A stretch of DNA of 64,000 bases from Drosophila pseudoobscura (Eukaryota > Arthropoda > Insecta > Diptera > Drosophilidae), in the NCBI RefSeq assembly GCF_009870125.1, contig NC_046683.1, forward strand, positions 4,092,001 to 4,156,000, given 5' to 3'. Positions within the stretch are counted from its first letter, which is position 1, and the number at the start of each line of letters is the position of its first letter. Below the pieces are notes generated by a model. It was given only the letters and a program-made list of their open reading frames with translations. It was not told the DNA's origin and searched no databases. The translations under genes were made by a program, and so were the position numbers. Positions 1 through 10,617 of the stretch are shown piece by piece.

Positions 1-3000
1 ACCAGGCTAATTGATAATTACAATCAAAATACGGAATATGGGACATTTGTACAGGTCATTTTCCAAAATTAATACAACATATACATATGTACATACGATA
101 TTCCAGTTAAATACAGATCTGTTCTGCCTCGCCTCGCTGAACACCCAGCGGAGGCGTCACTAGTCTTTGTTGTGTCTGTGGTTATGTTCGGTTTAAAATA
201 GTTATAGTTTTTTTCCCCTATTTCTGCTTTCAACATCAACTCTCGGACGGGTACGAGTACTCGTTTGTGAAATTTTATAGCATGTTTGTCATTCAATCTG
301 TGAGAAGAGCAGCACCCACACAGCCGCCCATCGGATCGGATCGGCAAGGCCAGGTTAATTACAATAGAAAACTGGAATGCACGCGACTACGAGAGAGAGA
401 GAGTGAGTGAGAGCATCATCATCAGCCAACTGAGTGTCTTATCGGTACTACCACTTGGTCGCTGACTCGTACGTGAATCATAATTACATTTATAAGAACT
501 GCACCTTCAACGCTCTGGTATTTCCTAATTTTTGTACACTTTAATCAAGATTCTCCCACCATTTTGAAGCCATGGCAAATCTCCTTTAGAGCCCCTCAGC
601 AGACGATAAGTTCTGGTCAGTCGGTCGGGTCAGATCGTCTGGCGTGCTGGGGGACTTAAACCAGAACCCAGCACACACACATACTGGAAAAGGCAATGGA
701 AACTGGCATTTGTTTTTTTTTATCTTATCGCTTTGAGATTATTGCCTAATACATTGCTCATTTTTAGGCACTGCCACTAAGGCCCATAAAGAGTCTACCC
801 TCTCTGTACATGAGATAACTTTCGGGTTTTCGAACAATATTTCATGGCCAGCATAAATCAATTTTTATGTAATATTTAGCTTGATTTAATTAAAGAAAAC
901 CTTACGCATACAAACAAATTGAAGATATATTTCAAGTGGCTTACTTAAGGCTATCTCTCGGATGTCCCCACATCCAGTGAAATGGGAATGGGAATGGCCT
1001 ATCTATCCACCGAAAGTTGAGTAATGATGAAAGCGTGTGTTCTTTCCAGTGGAACCGTATTAAGTGATAAGATCATCAGAAGACTCACATAAAGATAAAC
1101 TGATGATAATGGAGGATGATGGCACACTCGGCTGCATCACATACTCGTACACCCAAAACCTTATAGTAGGTATTGCTACTTTTAGATCTTATGGCTGCCA
1201 GCTATCCTGTAGCTCTACGGTCCTTTGGTATACAAATACAAATACTCTCAAGGAAAAAGAAACCCTAAGAAAGTGTAAATATTTGTATTCACAAATGATA
1301 CCACAGTATCCCTAAATCCACTTGTGCAACCAGTACTTTCTATGAAATGGAACTTTCTGATTTATCCTTTTAGCTAACACATTCCCCAACATCTCTATGT
1401 TTGTTGAGATTTCATTGTGAAATATGCAGAATTTATAAAATTTCTTTTCTTGCCATTTGGGTAATTTTCGTTGGCCCCCAGTCCTCTAACTTTACAGATT
1501 GAAATACAATATAGCACTAGTAGAATCAATTGAAGTACCATTCACATTACCACTTGGCATGCATTTAATACTGCTCGTAGGTTTCAGGTTTCGGGAAGAC
1601 CTTTCTTTCCATTCAACAATCTACCCTATCCATGATTTCCGCATTACAAAATCGGTTTTTCCTTCCACTGTTAGTGGAATATATTTTTTGCGCAAAGTTT
1701 AATTTTTATATTTTGTACTCTTTTTTGCCCAATTAAATGGGTCGACTTTGAGCAGTTCAAAGTAGATTAATGCCGCGGCGGCAGTTTCCCCAAAATGGGG
1801 ACACCCGATCCAAGTCTGTGTAAGCTGCACTTGCAGCACAATGTGGAAGAAGAATAGAGGCAAGTGGTGGCTCCATTTCAGCCTTCCTTATCAAGTTTCA
1901 ATTGCTTTGATTCCAGATTTTTCCCCGATTTTCCGCTTATTTGGCATGATTCCTCCTCTCATCGCGAGAGACAGTGGAGGGATGGATGGATGGATGGGTG
2001 GGTGGATGGGTAGCTGGATGGCGATGTGGCATGTATCTGTGGCACTTGCAAAAGATGTGGCTGCTGCTGCGTCATTTAGTTGGGGTGGATTGTTGGGCTC
2101 TTGTCCACGCTGTTCTGAGTTGTGCGAAGCGCAATTCCCATTCCCATTTCCATTCCCCGTTGAGACGCAGTTTCATACAAGTTTTGCTCTAGGGAGGAGG
2201 GGTTACAATGTAAAGGAATCTCTTAAGAGTCTTAGCCACAGTTGGTACAGCGGTTTATTGCTTAAGGTAGATCTGAGATCTCTTTTGGGCAGAGAAAACT
2301 ACTTTCAATGTGAAATGATTGAGCGGGGGAGATTAGTTTATTCAATCCCTCTAGCCCTTACTCTTTCAAATCGAAACATTATTCATTCCCAGCAGAGGTG
2401 TGTTCATTATACTCTTTCACCGTTTCACCACCCACACGGGCACTCTCAAAGCGGTCTTTCTTTCTCCGACCATATTCAGACGACTTCCAAGGAACCCCCG
2501 GATACCGCACCGCACCTTTCTTCGGGCTTCGGGCTTCGGGCTGCCACTTACCATATTTGAACAAGAGGCCCCACCGCACATAAATCATCATCCACTGCCA
2601 TACACATAAATCTCAGCAGATAAGAGCACCGCACCAAGGTATAGAAATAGTGGTAATAAATATGCTGACCATATTTTGACAGGCATTAAACAACTATTAG
2701 CCATACCACAAAAAAAATACTCGGCTGGTTGTCGGGGGTGAGCGAGGGGGCGAGCAAACAGCAAATAGACGTATTAGAGAGCCATCAAATTGATAGTCCC
2801 CTTCCGTTGGTAATTGAGTGTTACCGGGCTTACACATTTTGACAACCGATTCGCGCGAGCACCTGCCAATGAGAGGCGGCTAGTGCTAGTCCCCATCCCG
2901 CCCCTCTCTCGGGGAGCTTGTAGCTTTAAATTTCATTTGTTTGCCGCCCTCTCGCCCCCTCTCTGCGCCCAGCCCCAGCCCGTTTGTTCTTGTCGCTTGT

Positions 3001-5210
3001 TGGGAGGTGCTATTGACATTTAATTTGAGTTAATGGCACGCCAAACGACATCGCTGTCGGCGACTGACAGCACGGGGCTGCAGTGGTATTATCAGATGTG
3101 TTGATTTCGGGACAGCCGAGTATACATTTGACCGACTTGGGGGGTATCCTATACGAAGGTTATATATGAGGTGGGATCATTTACTTCCCATGGGGATGGC
3201 TGGGGGGATACCCCTGCTAGAAAAGGATTTTTTCCATTCCATTAAGTAATGTTTCCATTCCACATACCCCTTCGGCTACAGGGTATGAGAAACGAATAGA
3301 TTGTAGTTTTTGTGGGCAAAAAAATGATAACCTTGTCTTGGCCCTCCCTCCTCTCCCGCCACCTTTCCGAGAACACCAGAGAAACGGGGATTGCACAATC
3401 AGCTCATTTGCTTGGTGATGTTTTTGTTGTTTGTTGAACAATAAATCTATCAACAACAATTTGTCCGCTAGTAGAAGTCACTTAAACGTTAACAAAGTGC
3501 AAATTGCAAACTTGCGAAACTGTAATCCAAGGAAAGTATGTAAACGTCTCTTATGCAACTCCGACGATTCGGGCACGCAAACACTCCATCAAACATAAAA
3601 GAAAATGTTTGAGCTGGGAACATGAGGCGGAGTTTGTTGTTCTTCCAAAACTCCCGCAGGCAGAAGACAAAATGTTTTCCCACTCATACTCCGTCATCCA
3701 AAAGCAGTCGAGCGGAAAGTTAAAGCCGTAAAACGTTTAACGGAAAAAGGCGCGGTTAAGGTTAGCTTTTCGAGTGTTTTTTTTATACCCTGTACTCGTT
3801 GAGGAAGGGTCACTTGGTTTTACCAGAGAGCACTGTCTGAGCTCTGTGAAATCGAAAAGAAGTATGGAAACTATTTAGGAATTGTTTTCTTATCCATAAA
3901 AAATGATTAAAATAATATCTCCTTGAGATCTGAGTGTATTTAATGGCATCTGCTTAGGAGGTATTTCCAAGGCGAATACTCATAAATGGCATATGTATTT
4001 GTTGTTGCTAAGCTTGGAAACAATGCAAAAAGCAGTAACAAAAATGCGTAGCGAACAAAAGACAACCGTGGATGCGGGCGAACGGATAGCGGTAAAAGGG
4101 GAGTCGGGCGGTCGGGGGTCCCTTCCCGTGCGTGAGAATTACAATGCGCAAATGCAAAAGGGTTTAGAGCAGGCAGCGCTGCCAGCCAAAAAAACAACAG
4201 TGGGGCCGGCCCACTTGCACATGCCCACGAACAACGGTACATACCATGCCAAAAGCAGGAGAAAGAGAAGGAGAGAGAGAGAAAGAGTAGAAACGGAAGT
4301 ATGGAGGATGCAGCATTAAAACCATTAAGATATGTCTGAAGGAGCTTGAACTATGTATTTTGTCACCTCTGGTGAAAGAAAAAACTAAGCATTGCACTTA
4401 ATTTTCGGACCTTACCAGCTGATCCTCAGTAGTCAGCTTTCCCATTGATCTTTACACCTTTGCCGGGGTCAGAGTGTCAGCGGCAGGGGTATCTGCAAAT
4501 ATTGGAAAGTGCTCGTACATTTCCAGTCGAATGTGACAGATTCCAGTGATCATGAACAGGTCGACGTGAAAACGAAGTACCTGGTGAGGAGGAGGTGGCG
4601 AGCCACGAGCAGGAGAGGGAGCGGGAGCGTGAGCGGGAGTAGGAACGGTCCCAAGAGCTGAGGTTTTTGCTTTGGTCACTTGCTGAACCGGTTCTGCCGG
4701 CATTTCACACACACACACACACAAACAGAAACACACACTGTAACACACATGCACACCCTCTCTCTCACTTTTCCACTTTTTCAACTACGGCTTGAAAGTG
4801 CGGCTGTGGCTGCGCCACTGCTCGCCTAAGGTGTACTACTCGTTCTACATTATCTTTCTCTTTTTTTCATGTTCTGCGCACACACACAGGCACACACACA
4901 CTCGATCAGACACATTCCTGCTGCAGCAAAATAACATCTCTTGAGAGATGTATTACCTTTTTTGTTTATAGCTCGATTAGCAACAATTTACACATGTTAA
5001 ATGCACGCTTCTCGCATTGCGCCTCGCACAGCGATTCTACACAAAGTACAATACAACCGAAAAAAATACACACCACGCGCTCAGGCCACGACGATGTGCC
5101 TAACTGTTTGAACTTCCCGCTTTGCTTTCCCAACAGTGGAGCGGCAAGAAAGTCAGTGTGACCGTATACAAATAGTCACATAATACTGAAATTTTCCGCA
5201 TTTTCACGAT
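1..5210. other. Intergenic stretch with no supported gene
   Basis: I find no recognisable protein or RNA gene on either strand. Open frames here are low-complexity or lack any family resemblance. The stretch has a GATG/GGTG-type repeat near 1981-2022, CA runs near 4706-4722 and 4880-4900, and a long pyrimidine/purine mix, typical of fly intergenic DNA. It could contain regulatory DNA or UTR of a gene outside the window. Confidence 0.5.
1981..2022. repeat. GATG/GGTG tandem repeat
   Basis: An imperfect 4-bp tandem repeat made of GATG units that shade into GGTG. It gives open frames by composition only. Confidence 0.8.
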
Positions 5211-5290
5211 AACAATAATCAAATATCGATAGATTTATAATCATCGGTGTAACAATAATCAAATATCGATAGATTTATAATCATCGGTGT
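5211..5290. repeat. Perfect 40-bp tandem duplication
   Basis: Bases 5211-5250 and 5251-5290 are identical. The unit begins AACAATAATC and ends CATCGGTGT, and each copy holds one TATCGATA motif. Perfect identity implies a recent duplication or active homogenisation. Confidence 0.95.
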
Positions 5291-5303
5291 AAACCATCGA
5301 TAT
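5224..5303. promoter_or_regulatory. Clustered DRE (TATCGATA) motifs
   Basis: TATCGATA, the palindromic core recognised by DREF/BEAF-type factors in flies, occurs at 5224-5231 and 5264-5271. A related ATCGATAT lies at 5296-5303. The cluster sits about 80-160 bp upstream of the decayed Aldh copy. It could mark a housekeeping-type promoter or an insulator; the motif is seen, the activity is inferred. Confidence 0.5.
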
Positions 5304-5384
5304 AAAACCATCGGTATTAATTTTTTAATCAATAACGCAATCGATAGCGATCAGCTGTCGCGACTTATCGAAGCAGTGCCATCT

Positions 5385-6232
5385 CAATTGGATTTGTGGG
5401 GGGAGATTTTCCCGTGGACGGCCAGCGGCGCCCGTTGGCGCTTTTGTGGCCCCCAGACCACCCCGGAGCAACAGTCCGACCACAGAGAAGACCCACACTG
5501 GCTACCGGCAACACCGGCAATCTTCCTAAAGCCAGCTGAGCAGTCAATGTGGCTCATCCAACTGGCATCCGGCCACACGAACCTGAAGCGCGTGACCCTG
5601 GAGTTGGGCGGAAAGTCGCCCAACATTATCCTTTCTGACTCTATTCGTAGAGACGGCCCAATTCGGCCTCTTCTTCAACATGGGCCAGTGCTGCTGTGCC
5701 GGCTCTCGCACCTTTGTGGAGGATAAGATCTACGACGAGTTCGTGGAGCGCAGTGCAGAGCGCGCCAAGAAGAGGACCGTGGGCAATCCCTTCGATCTGA
5801 AAACCGAGCAGGGTCCCCAGGTCAACGAGGAGCAGATGGATAAGATTCTTGGCATGATCCAGCAGGGCAAGCAGCAGGGCGCCAAGCTGGTGGCCGGCGG
5901 TAGCCGTCCCGATGGCCTTCCCGGCTACTTTGTCCAGCCAACGGTGTTCGCCGATGTCCGAGACAACATGCCCATTGCCCGCGAGAAGATATTCGGGCCC
6001 GTCCAGCAGCTGATTCGATTCAAGAAGCTCGACGGGGTCATCGAACGTGCCAACAACTCGGAGTACGACCTTGCCGCCGCTCTCTTCACCAAGGATCTGG
6101 ACTATGCCAACTAAATTGTCGGTTGCCTGCGTGCCGGCACTACAATGCCCTGGCTGGCCAGGCTTCCTTCGGACGAGAACGGGGAGTATGCACTCTCCAA
6201 CTACACGGAGGTCACAGAAGAACTCCTAAGAA
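5385..6232 (+). pseudogene. Decayed intron-less aldehyde dehydrogenase (Aldh-type) copy
   Basis: Blocks of a class 1/2 aldehyde dehydrogenase are recognisable in order: a GEIFPW-like relic, KPAEQ near 5528-5542, [11 protein letters not shown] (active-site glutamate region) near 5600, the nucleophile block GQCCCAG near 5685, and a long clean stretch 5680-6111 up to KDLDYAN. The copy is broken. Sequence between KPAEQ and the LIQ-ASG block is missing, and the frame changes near 5640-5680. A TAA at 6112-6114 replaces the expected tyrosine codon. Sequence after about 6150 is deleted and frameshifted, although a relic reading ENGEYALSNYTEV remains at 6176-6215. No intron is visible, which fits a retrocopy of a cytosolic or mitochondrial Aldh, but a decayed DNA duplicate is also possible. 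The cleanest part keeps the catalytic cysteine, so a short product cannot be fully excluded. Confidence 0.85.
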
Positions 6233-6318
6233 GGGACTGTCCTGGACAGGGACATTAGCCTTAAGATTCGGATAGTCCGCCCATCATTAGTATTTAAAAT
6301 CACCTGATTTATATATAT

Positions 6319-6660
6319 ATGTATATATGTACGTATATTTTACTCTATCTAATTATATATAAAGGTTACAATGCCTACCACGCGGGAAAAATATTGTATT
6401 GCAGCCCGTATATCGGTGAATTTATCCGCATCTGTAACGTGGATAAATTTAAGAATATCGTACACATGGGAGGTGAGGATGAATCCACGCAGCTCGAGAT
6501 CGGAGCTATTGACTCTGCTCAAGTTAAGAGGTGTAGACGATTTCGCGAAGTTCAGCGCCAATAGCTTTTTTAAGTTTAAAACTTCGTTTGAATTAAACTC
6601 CTCTAGTTCATTGGGCGTGCTGCTGGTTATTTCTGTACACTGACAGTTTCGCGCTTATGT
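6319..6660. other. Stretch open in several frames, function unknown
   Basis: Between the Aldh relic and the next gene, long frames are open on both strands: plus-strand frames from 6319 to 6564 and 6371 to 6643, and a minus-strand frame from about 6660 down to 6349. The minus-strand frame has a balanced, protein-like composition but no ATG near its start. I recognise none of the translations. It may be a decayed coding fragment like its neighbours, or the 5' flank of the downstream gene. Confidence 0.3.
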
Positions 6661-6743
6661 AATCGAAGCAGGCTTGGGAAACAAAGCAAACAGTGTCAAA
6701 TTTACTGTAATAAACCAAACCAAAGTTTGAGAAATTATATAAA

Positions 6744-7292
6744 ATGTCGCTGGAGGACTCCTTTAACAACATTGTCCTCGGCAATCCGGTGATGCAAGCG
6801 GCTAGGTCTTCCGTATCGGCACTAATTCAGGCCATTGGGATAACTCCGGAACAAGGAAAGATGATTCTGAAGGAGACGCAGACGCTGGGCTCGGTCGTTT
6901 CTAAATACGTCTGGCCGGATATCTCGCTGAACGCTATAGTCGGCAGTAATTACCACTTTGTGCGTTTTGCCGGCCTGAGTGGCACATCGGCCATTTTAAT
7001 GGGCGCCTACTGCAGCTACGTGCTGGAAGATATAAAGGACCCGTTGGAGCAGATGCGCTCGGAGGCCTATGCTGATGGGGCCATTCGCATGCACCTCTGG
7101 CATGCATTCGCCATGATGGCCATGCCACTGGTCCACTACCCCGTACTAACCGGAACCCTGATGACCACAGGCGCCCTCATCTACAGCGGCTCCTTCTACT
7201 ATTACGCCCTAACGGGTAAACAACGTATCCGGACTTATCCGACCATTGGAGTGTTCTTCCTGATAGCAGCGTGGATGTCGCTGATCATGTAG
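6744..7292 (+). CDS. TMEM256/DUF423-family membrane protein, intron-less
   Basis: A 182-residue protein. The C-terminal two thirds match the small TMEM256 (DUF423/UPF0382) family: a FAGLSG segment followed by a first membrane span, an HLWHAFAMM segment, a span around PVLTGTLMTTGALIYSGSFYYYAL, and a last span ending AAWMSLIM. I count about four hydrophobic segments. The ATG at 6744 is preceded by AAA, a good fly context. The family in vertebrates is about 113 residues, so about 70 extra residues precede the conserved part here. They are mostly polar to amphipathic, with no clear signal peptide. Biochemical function of the family is not established. There is no intron, and the gene is flanked by broken gene copies, so it may itself be a retrogene that stayed open. 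Confidence 0.8.
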   Translation: MSLEDSFNNIVLGNPVMQAARSSVSALIQAIGITPEQGKMILKETQTLGSVVSKYVWPDISLNAIVGSNYHFVRFAGLSGTSAILMGAYCSYVLEDIKDPLEQMRSEAYADGAIRMHLWHAFAMMAMPLVHYPVLTGTLMTTGALIYSGSFYYYALTGKQRIRTYPTIGVFFLIAAWMSLIM

Positions 7293-7501
7293 GATCTTGG
7301 TACTCTATGGCTGGTGTCACCAATGACGAGCTGAAAACACAGATGGCTCAGATGGCACAGATTGACTTACAGTGGTATCCCAGCAGCGATACTATCGATA
7401 CGAGGATTCCATTGAAGATCTGGGGAACATTACAGAGGGAGAAGACATTAACCACTTGTATGGATCGGAGGGACTGCATCTTAACAGTACATTCCAATAA
7501 A
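7293..7501 (+). pseudogene. Coding-like fragment with one frameshift, family unknown
   Basis: Directly after the preceding stop, one frame reads GSWYSMAGVTNDELKTQMAQ and onward to a WYP motif near 7380. A shift of one base then continues as SQQRYYRYEDSIEDLGN up to an STFQ ending at the TAA at 7499-7501. Both halves have the composition of real protein, and the other frames are stop-rich. I do not recognise the family. It could also be 3' UTR of the gene before it. Confidence 0.3.
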
Positions 7502-8195
7502 AACGCTCTAGCTCTTCCAGCCCTTATCCTGGAAGGTAAATACGTTCGGAATCCCCCAATAGCGACTTAAGGATGATCTGTCGGTTGACTAAGGGCTCTA
7601 CCGGAGTAAGAACTACCTCCACCGCCTCGTTTGCAATGATATCCATGCAACCTGATAACAGCACAAAGGGGTCGTGTCAATTATGTTGTCAGTGAGGTAA
7701 TGTAACAATTACCTTCTTCCTCCGGAAGAGCCGTCAATCAGCCATCCAATCATCAGCAATACGCCACTGCAGCGTTCCGAACGTATCCTGCCACCGATTT
7801 TATTTAAAGTTTCCTTTAGTACGAAATGAAAACATCACACACATGAGCTTCATGAGCATGGAATTTATTTGATTCAAATTTATGTATACATGTAAAGTCC
7901 AAGCATATTTGGGAATATATTTCCTGTACAAAGTACAGACAAATTGTAGAAAATATAGGTGGTGGACGCTGTACTTTCTCTGTCACTGCACACTCTTGTC
8001 TGAATGGGTCCTGGGATGTACAATACAATTTAAAACAGACTGACCAAAAAATAGTCTACTTAATTAGGAACAAATTTAACTCTAACTCCATCTCGCCATC
8101 CGCCATCATTTTGCTTTGAATATCTAAGTGATGGAAACAGAACTTGGCTTTAAACGATATTAGCACACTGACACACGGTCAATACTCACTTTAGT
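7502..8195. other. No gene seen
   Basis: Short frames only. Nothing is recognisable on either strand. Confidence 0.4.
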
Positions 8196-8556
8196 TTACT
8201 CTTTAAAGGGTTCCTGCAAATCGACAGCGTCATGTAGCGACTCCTTGGCTGTCTCCAAATGATCGGAATTATCAGACACCTCCGAACGAGACGACACCTT
8301 GGCTGTCTCAAAATTATCAGAATTATCGGGTACCTCGGAACGAGGCTTGGGCTTATTTAAAGCCTTAATTAAATCATTATTTTTTATAAATAGCTGCGGA
8401 ACACGAGAAAGTCCAGTACTAGTGGTACGATTCGGTACGATATTCGATTCGGCAGGAGCTCACCGTGATTGTCGTTATGCCGTTAAAGGTCTCCACTACC
8501 CCATCCACGTCAATATTCTCCTCATCCATGACTATCAGGCTGGGGATCTTCTATTT
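8196..8556 (-). pseudogene. Coding-like fragment with an in-frame 18-residue duplication
   Basis: Reading the minus strand, an acceptor-like TAG at about 8557 is followed by KIPSLIVMDEENIDVDG and an open frame to about 8465. After a small frame change the sequence continues as AESNIVPNRTT and runs open to the TAA at 8196-8198. This second part carries two tandem 54-bp units reading RSEVPDNSDNFETAK and RSEVSDNSDHLETAK. The acidic, serine-rich composition and in-frame repeat period suggest a former C-terminal coding exon. I do not recognise the family. It may be intact in another assembly if the frame change is a sequencing error. Confidence 0.35.
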
Positions 8557-8837
8557 ACTGGTGTCAAAAAATGGTACTACGAGTACACAGCTTGTGTGTA
8601 CTTTGCGTTAAACTTATGACCAAAATTTATGAGCTTTGAAAATTTAGTTCTCTTCCGCTGTTTAATGGATTCGCTTAAAAATGCAACCGTTAATGTTAAA
8701 AATGTTTAAAGTATTTTGTGCTTATTTCCGATCTATTCGAGCAACATTTACTGGCAATGAAAAATAGAGACTGTAAACCGCTCGGCAACGTTCGAATGAA
8801 TGGTGAGAATATCTTCGATAACTATGAGTTTTGACAA

Positions 8838-9107
8838 CCATTTCTTAGAGCACTATTGGAGCATGAATCCAGCTGGAGAACGCTGTCGATTGATGTGTTT
8901 GATGACGAAATGCAAACCGACTTTGAAAATCTACAAATTTATGGAAAATGGACGAAACAGACTTCATGTTCATATTTATTTATTTCTACCAATGTTCTCC
9001 TCCAGCAGGGTATTTATGGCCTCATGGGTTCCCCAAAAAATTTCTTATCTAACATGGGTTATCTAATGATACAATTAGTTAAAATTAGTTGTTATAAGGA
9101 TAAATAA
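8838..9107 (+). pseudogene. Coding-like fragment (SWRTLSIDVFDDEM motif), family unknown
   Basis: From 8838 the plus frame reads QPFLRALLEHESSWRTLSID and then an acidic stretch with VFDDEMQ and ENLQIY, open to the TAA at 9105-9107. The first 50 codons look like genuine protein; the rest is less convincing. There is no plausible ATG in frame at the start. I could not place it in a family. It is probably a relic, like the other fragments in this patch. Confidence 0.25.
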
Positions 9108-10617
9108 ATTGTCCTCTTACCTTGCAACTCAAATTTTTATTATCTTAAAAAACAAAAACTTCACTTAAACTCCCCTTGACTTTTGAATAAAGTGCATTTA
9201 AAATTAACTTTTACAACTCGACCTTCGTTTTTATTTATATTTTTATGGTAAAATTATTCAATTTAATACAGAAATTATCGCAAAAAAAACGGATTCTTCA
9301 TAATGTAAGACACGCATTAATAAGTACAGTTAATAAATTAAACAGTAGCGTATAATTTGGCTAAACTAACTGTGAGCAGCAGGTGAAACCAGGTTAATTA
9401 TTTTATGTTGGTAGTATTCTAAATATAGACACATAATCAGAGCGAACAGGGGTCGTTTATTTCGAGAATACACTGAAAGAAGTCGGTGAGGCGCTTCTCC
9501 AAATGTAGTTTGGAAATAAATGCAATCTAAAATTTAAATTTAAAACCTAACCATTCTGGTTTAAGTTTTTACTTTTGTTTATTTTTAGTATTTACACAAA
9601 AGGTTTTACAAAGATTAGTTAATTCTTTTGTTTTTGCTTTTTTAACACATTTTGGCGTTGCAGCTGGCAAACTTTGAGTTTGGCAAACACAATCTTCCAC
9701 ACTTATAAATGTATTTCAAAAAACATCTTTCGTAATTTAGTGAAAAGCGTCAACAAACTTCAAGAAAAGAAAAAAAAAAGAGAACTCCAGAGTAGCACCT
9801 ATAAATTTTTTTGTTTGTTTTTTTTTTGGTTGCTGTTTTTGTTGTTATATAGCTGCTGGCTAGAGGGCGTGGCAGTATATATGTATATATGTATAGGACA
9901 GCTTCTCTGTGGGCAGCATTTCAATTAATTTAGTTTCATTTCATTTCTATTCCCGGCACTTATCTATAATCGTTTCTTTTTCGTTTTCACATATTAGCTA
10001 CATATCACTCCCACTCATTCACACCCATTGCATCATTCATTCGCACTCATACGCTTTCCAGACATTCATTCACTTAGCATTAGGTTCTGTTACTCCGCTT
10101 CTTTAGTACAGATTAATATAGCACTTGTTTAACTTTTCGGGAGAATCCATTTTTGCAAAGGACAAAACTATGTAAAAAAATAAAATAATTTCAAAAAAAT
10201 AAAAATAATAATAAACATCTGGATATCATAAGGTTTAAATATTACAAATTAAAAACCTTTACGCATTAGAAAGTTCTTTATGTCGTGACTAGGCAAGTTC
10301 TGTTTTTGTTGTTGTTGTCTCTGTTGAACCGTTGATACTCGTAGAGTACAGTGTTCTCTGCAATGCGCCGACAGTGGCAGTTAACGAAGACTCTTTGCAG
10401 CCATCCTTTCGGCGGTATTCCTTCGGAGAGCCGTTTCTTTCTTGTGTGTTTAGTACATCGTAGAACAGTTTCCTTGTTTTTAGTACATTGATTTTGTTGT
10501 GTGTTTTGTCTCTGTTTTAGTACGATGTTAAGAGTTCGTAATTTGTTGTTACTATTATTGCTGTTGCTGTTGTTGTTGTTGTTATTTCATGTTGCATGAA
10601 GAACTGGGAGGAGAGCT
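9108..10617. other. AT-rich 3' flank of inflated
   Basis: This AT-rich DNA must contain the 3' UTR and cleavage site of the minus-strand integrin gene that stops at 10618. Minus-strand AATAAA motifs occur, for example at 9578-9583, which would give a 3' UTR of about 1 kb, but I cannot tell which one is used. No other gene is seen. Confidence 0.5.

Noticed and set aside
1841-2560. 239-codon plus-strand frame
   Set aside because: Its middle is a translated GATG repeat, and the remainder has no resemblance to any protein family.
4452-4784. 110-codon minus-strand frame with Pro/Ala repeats and splice-like sites
   Set aside because: The N-terminal part is a translated CA microsatellite and the rest is low complexity. 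No exon chain in frame could be built.
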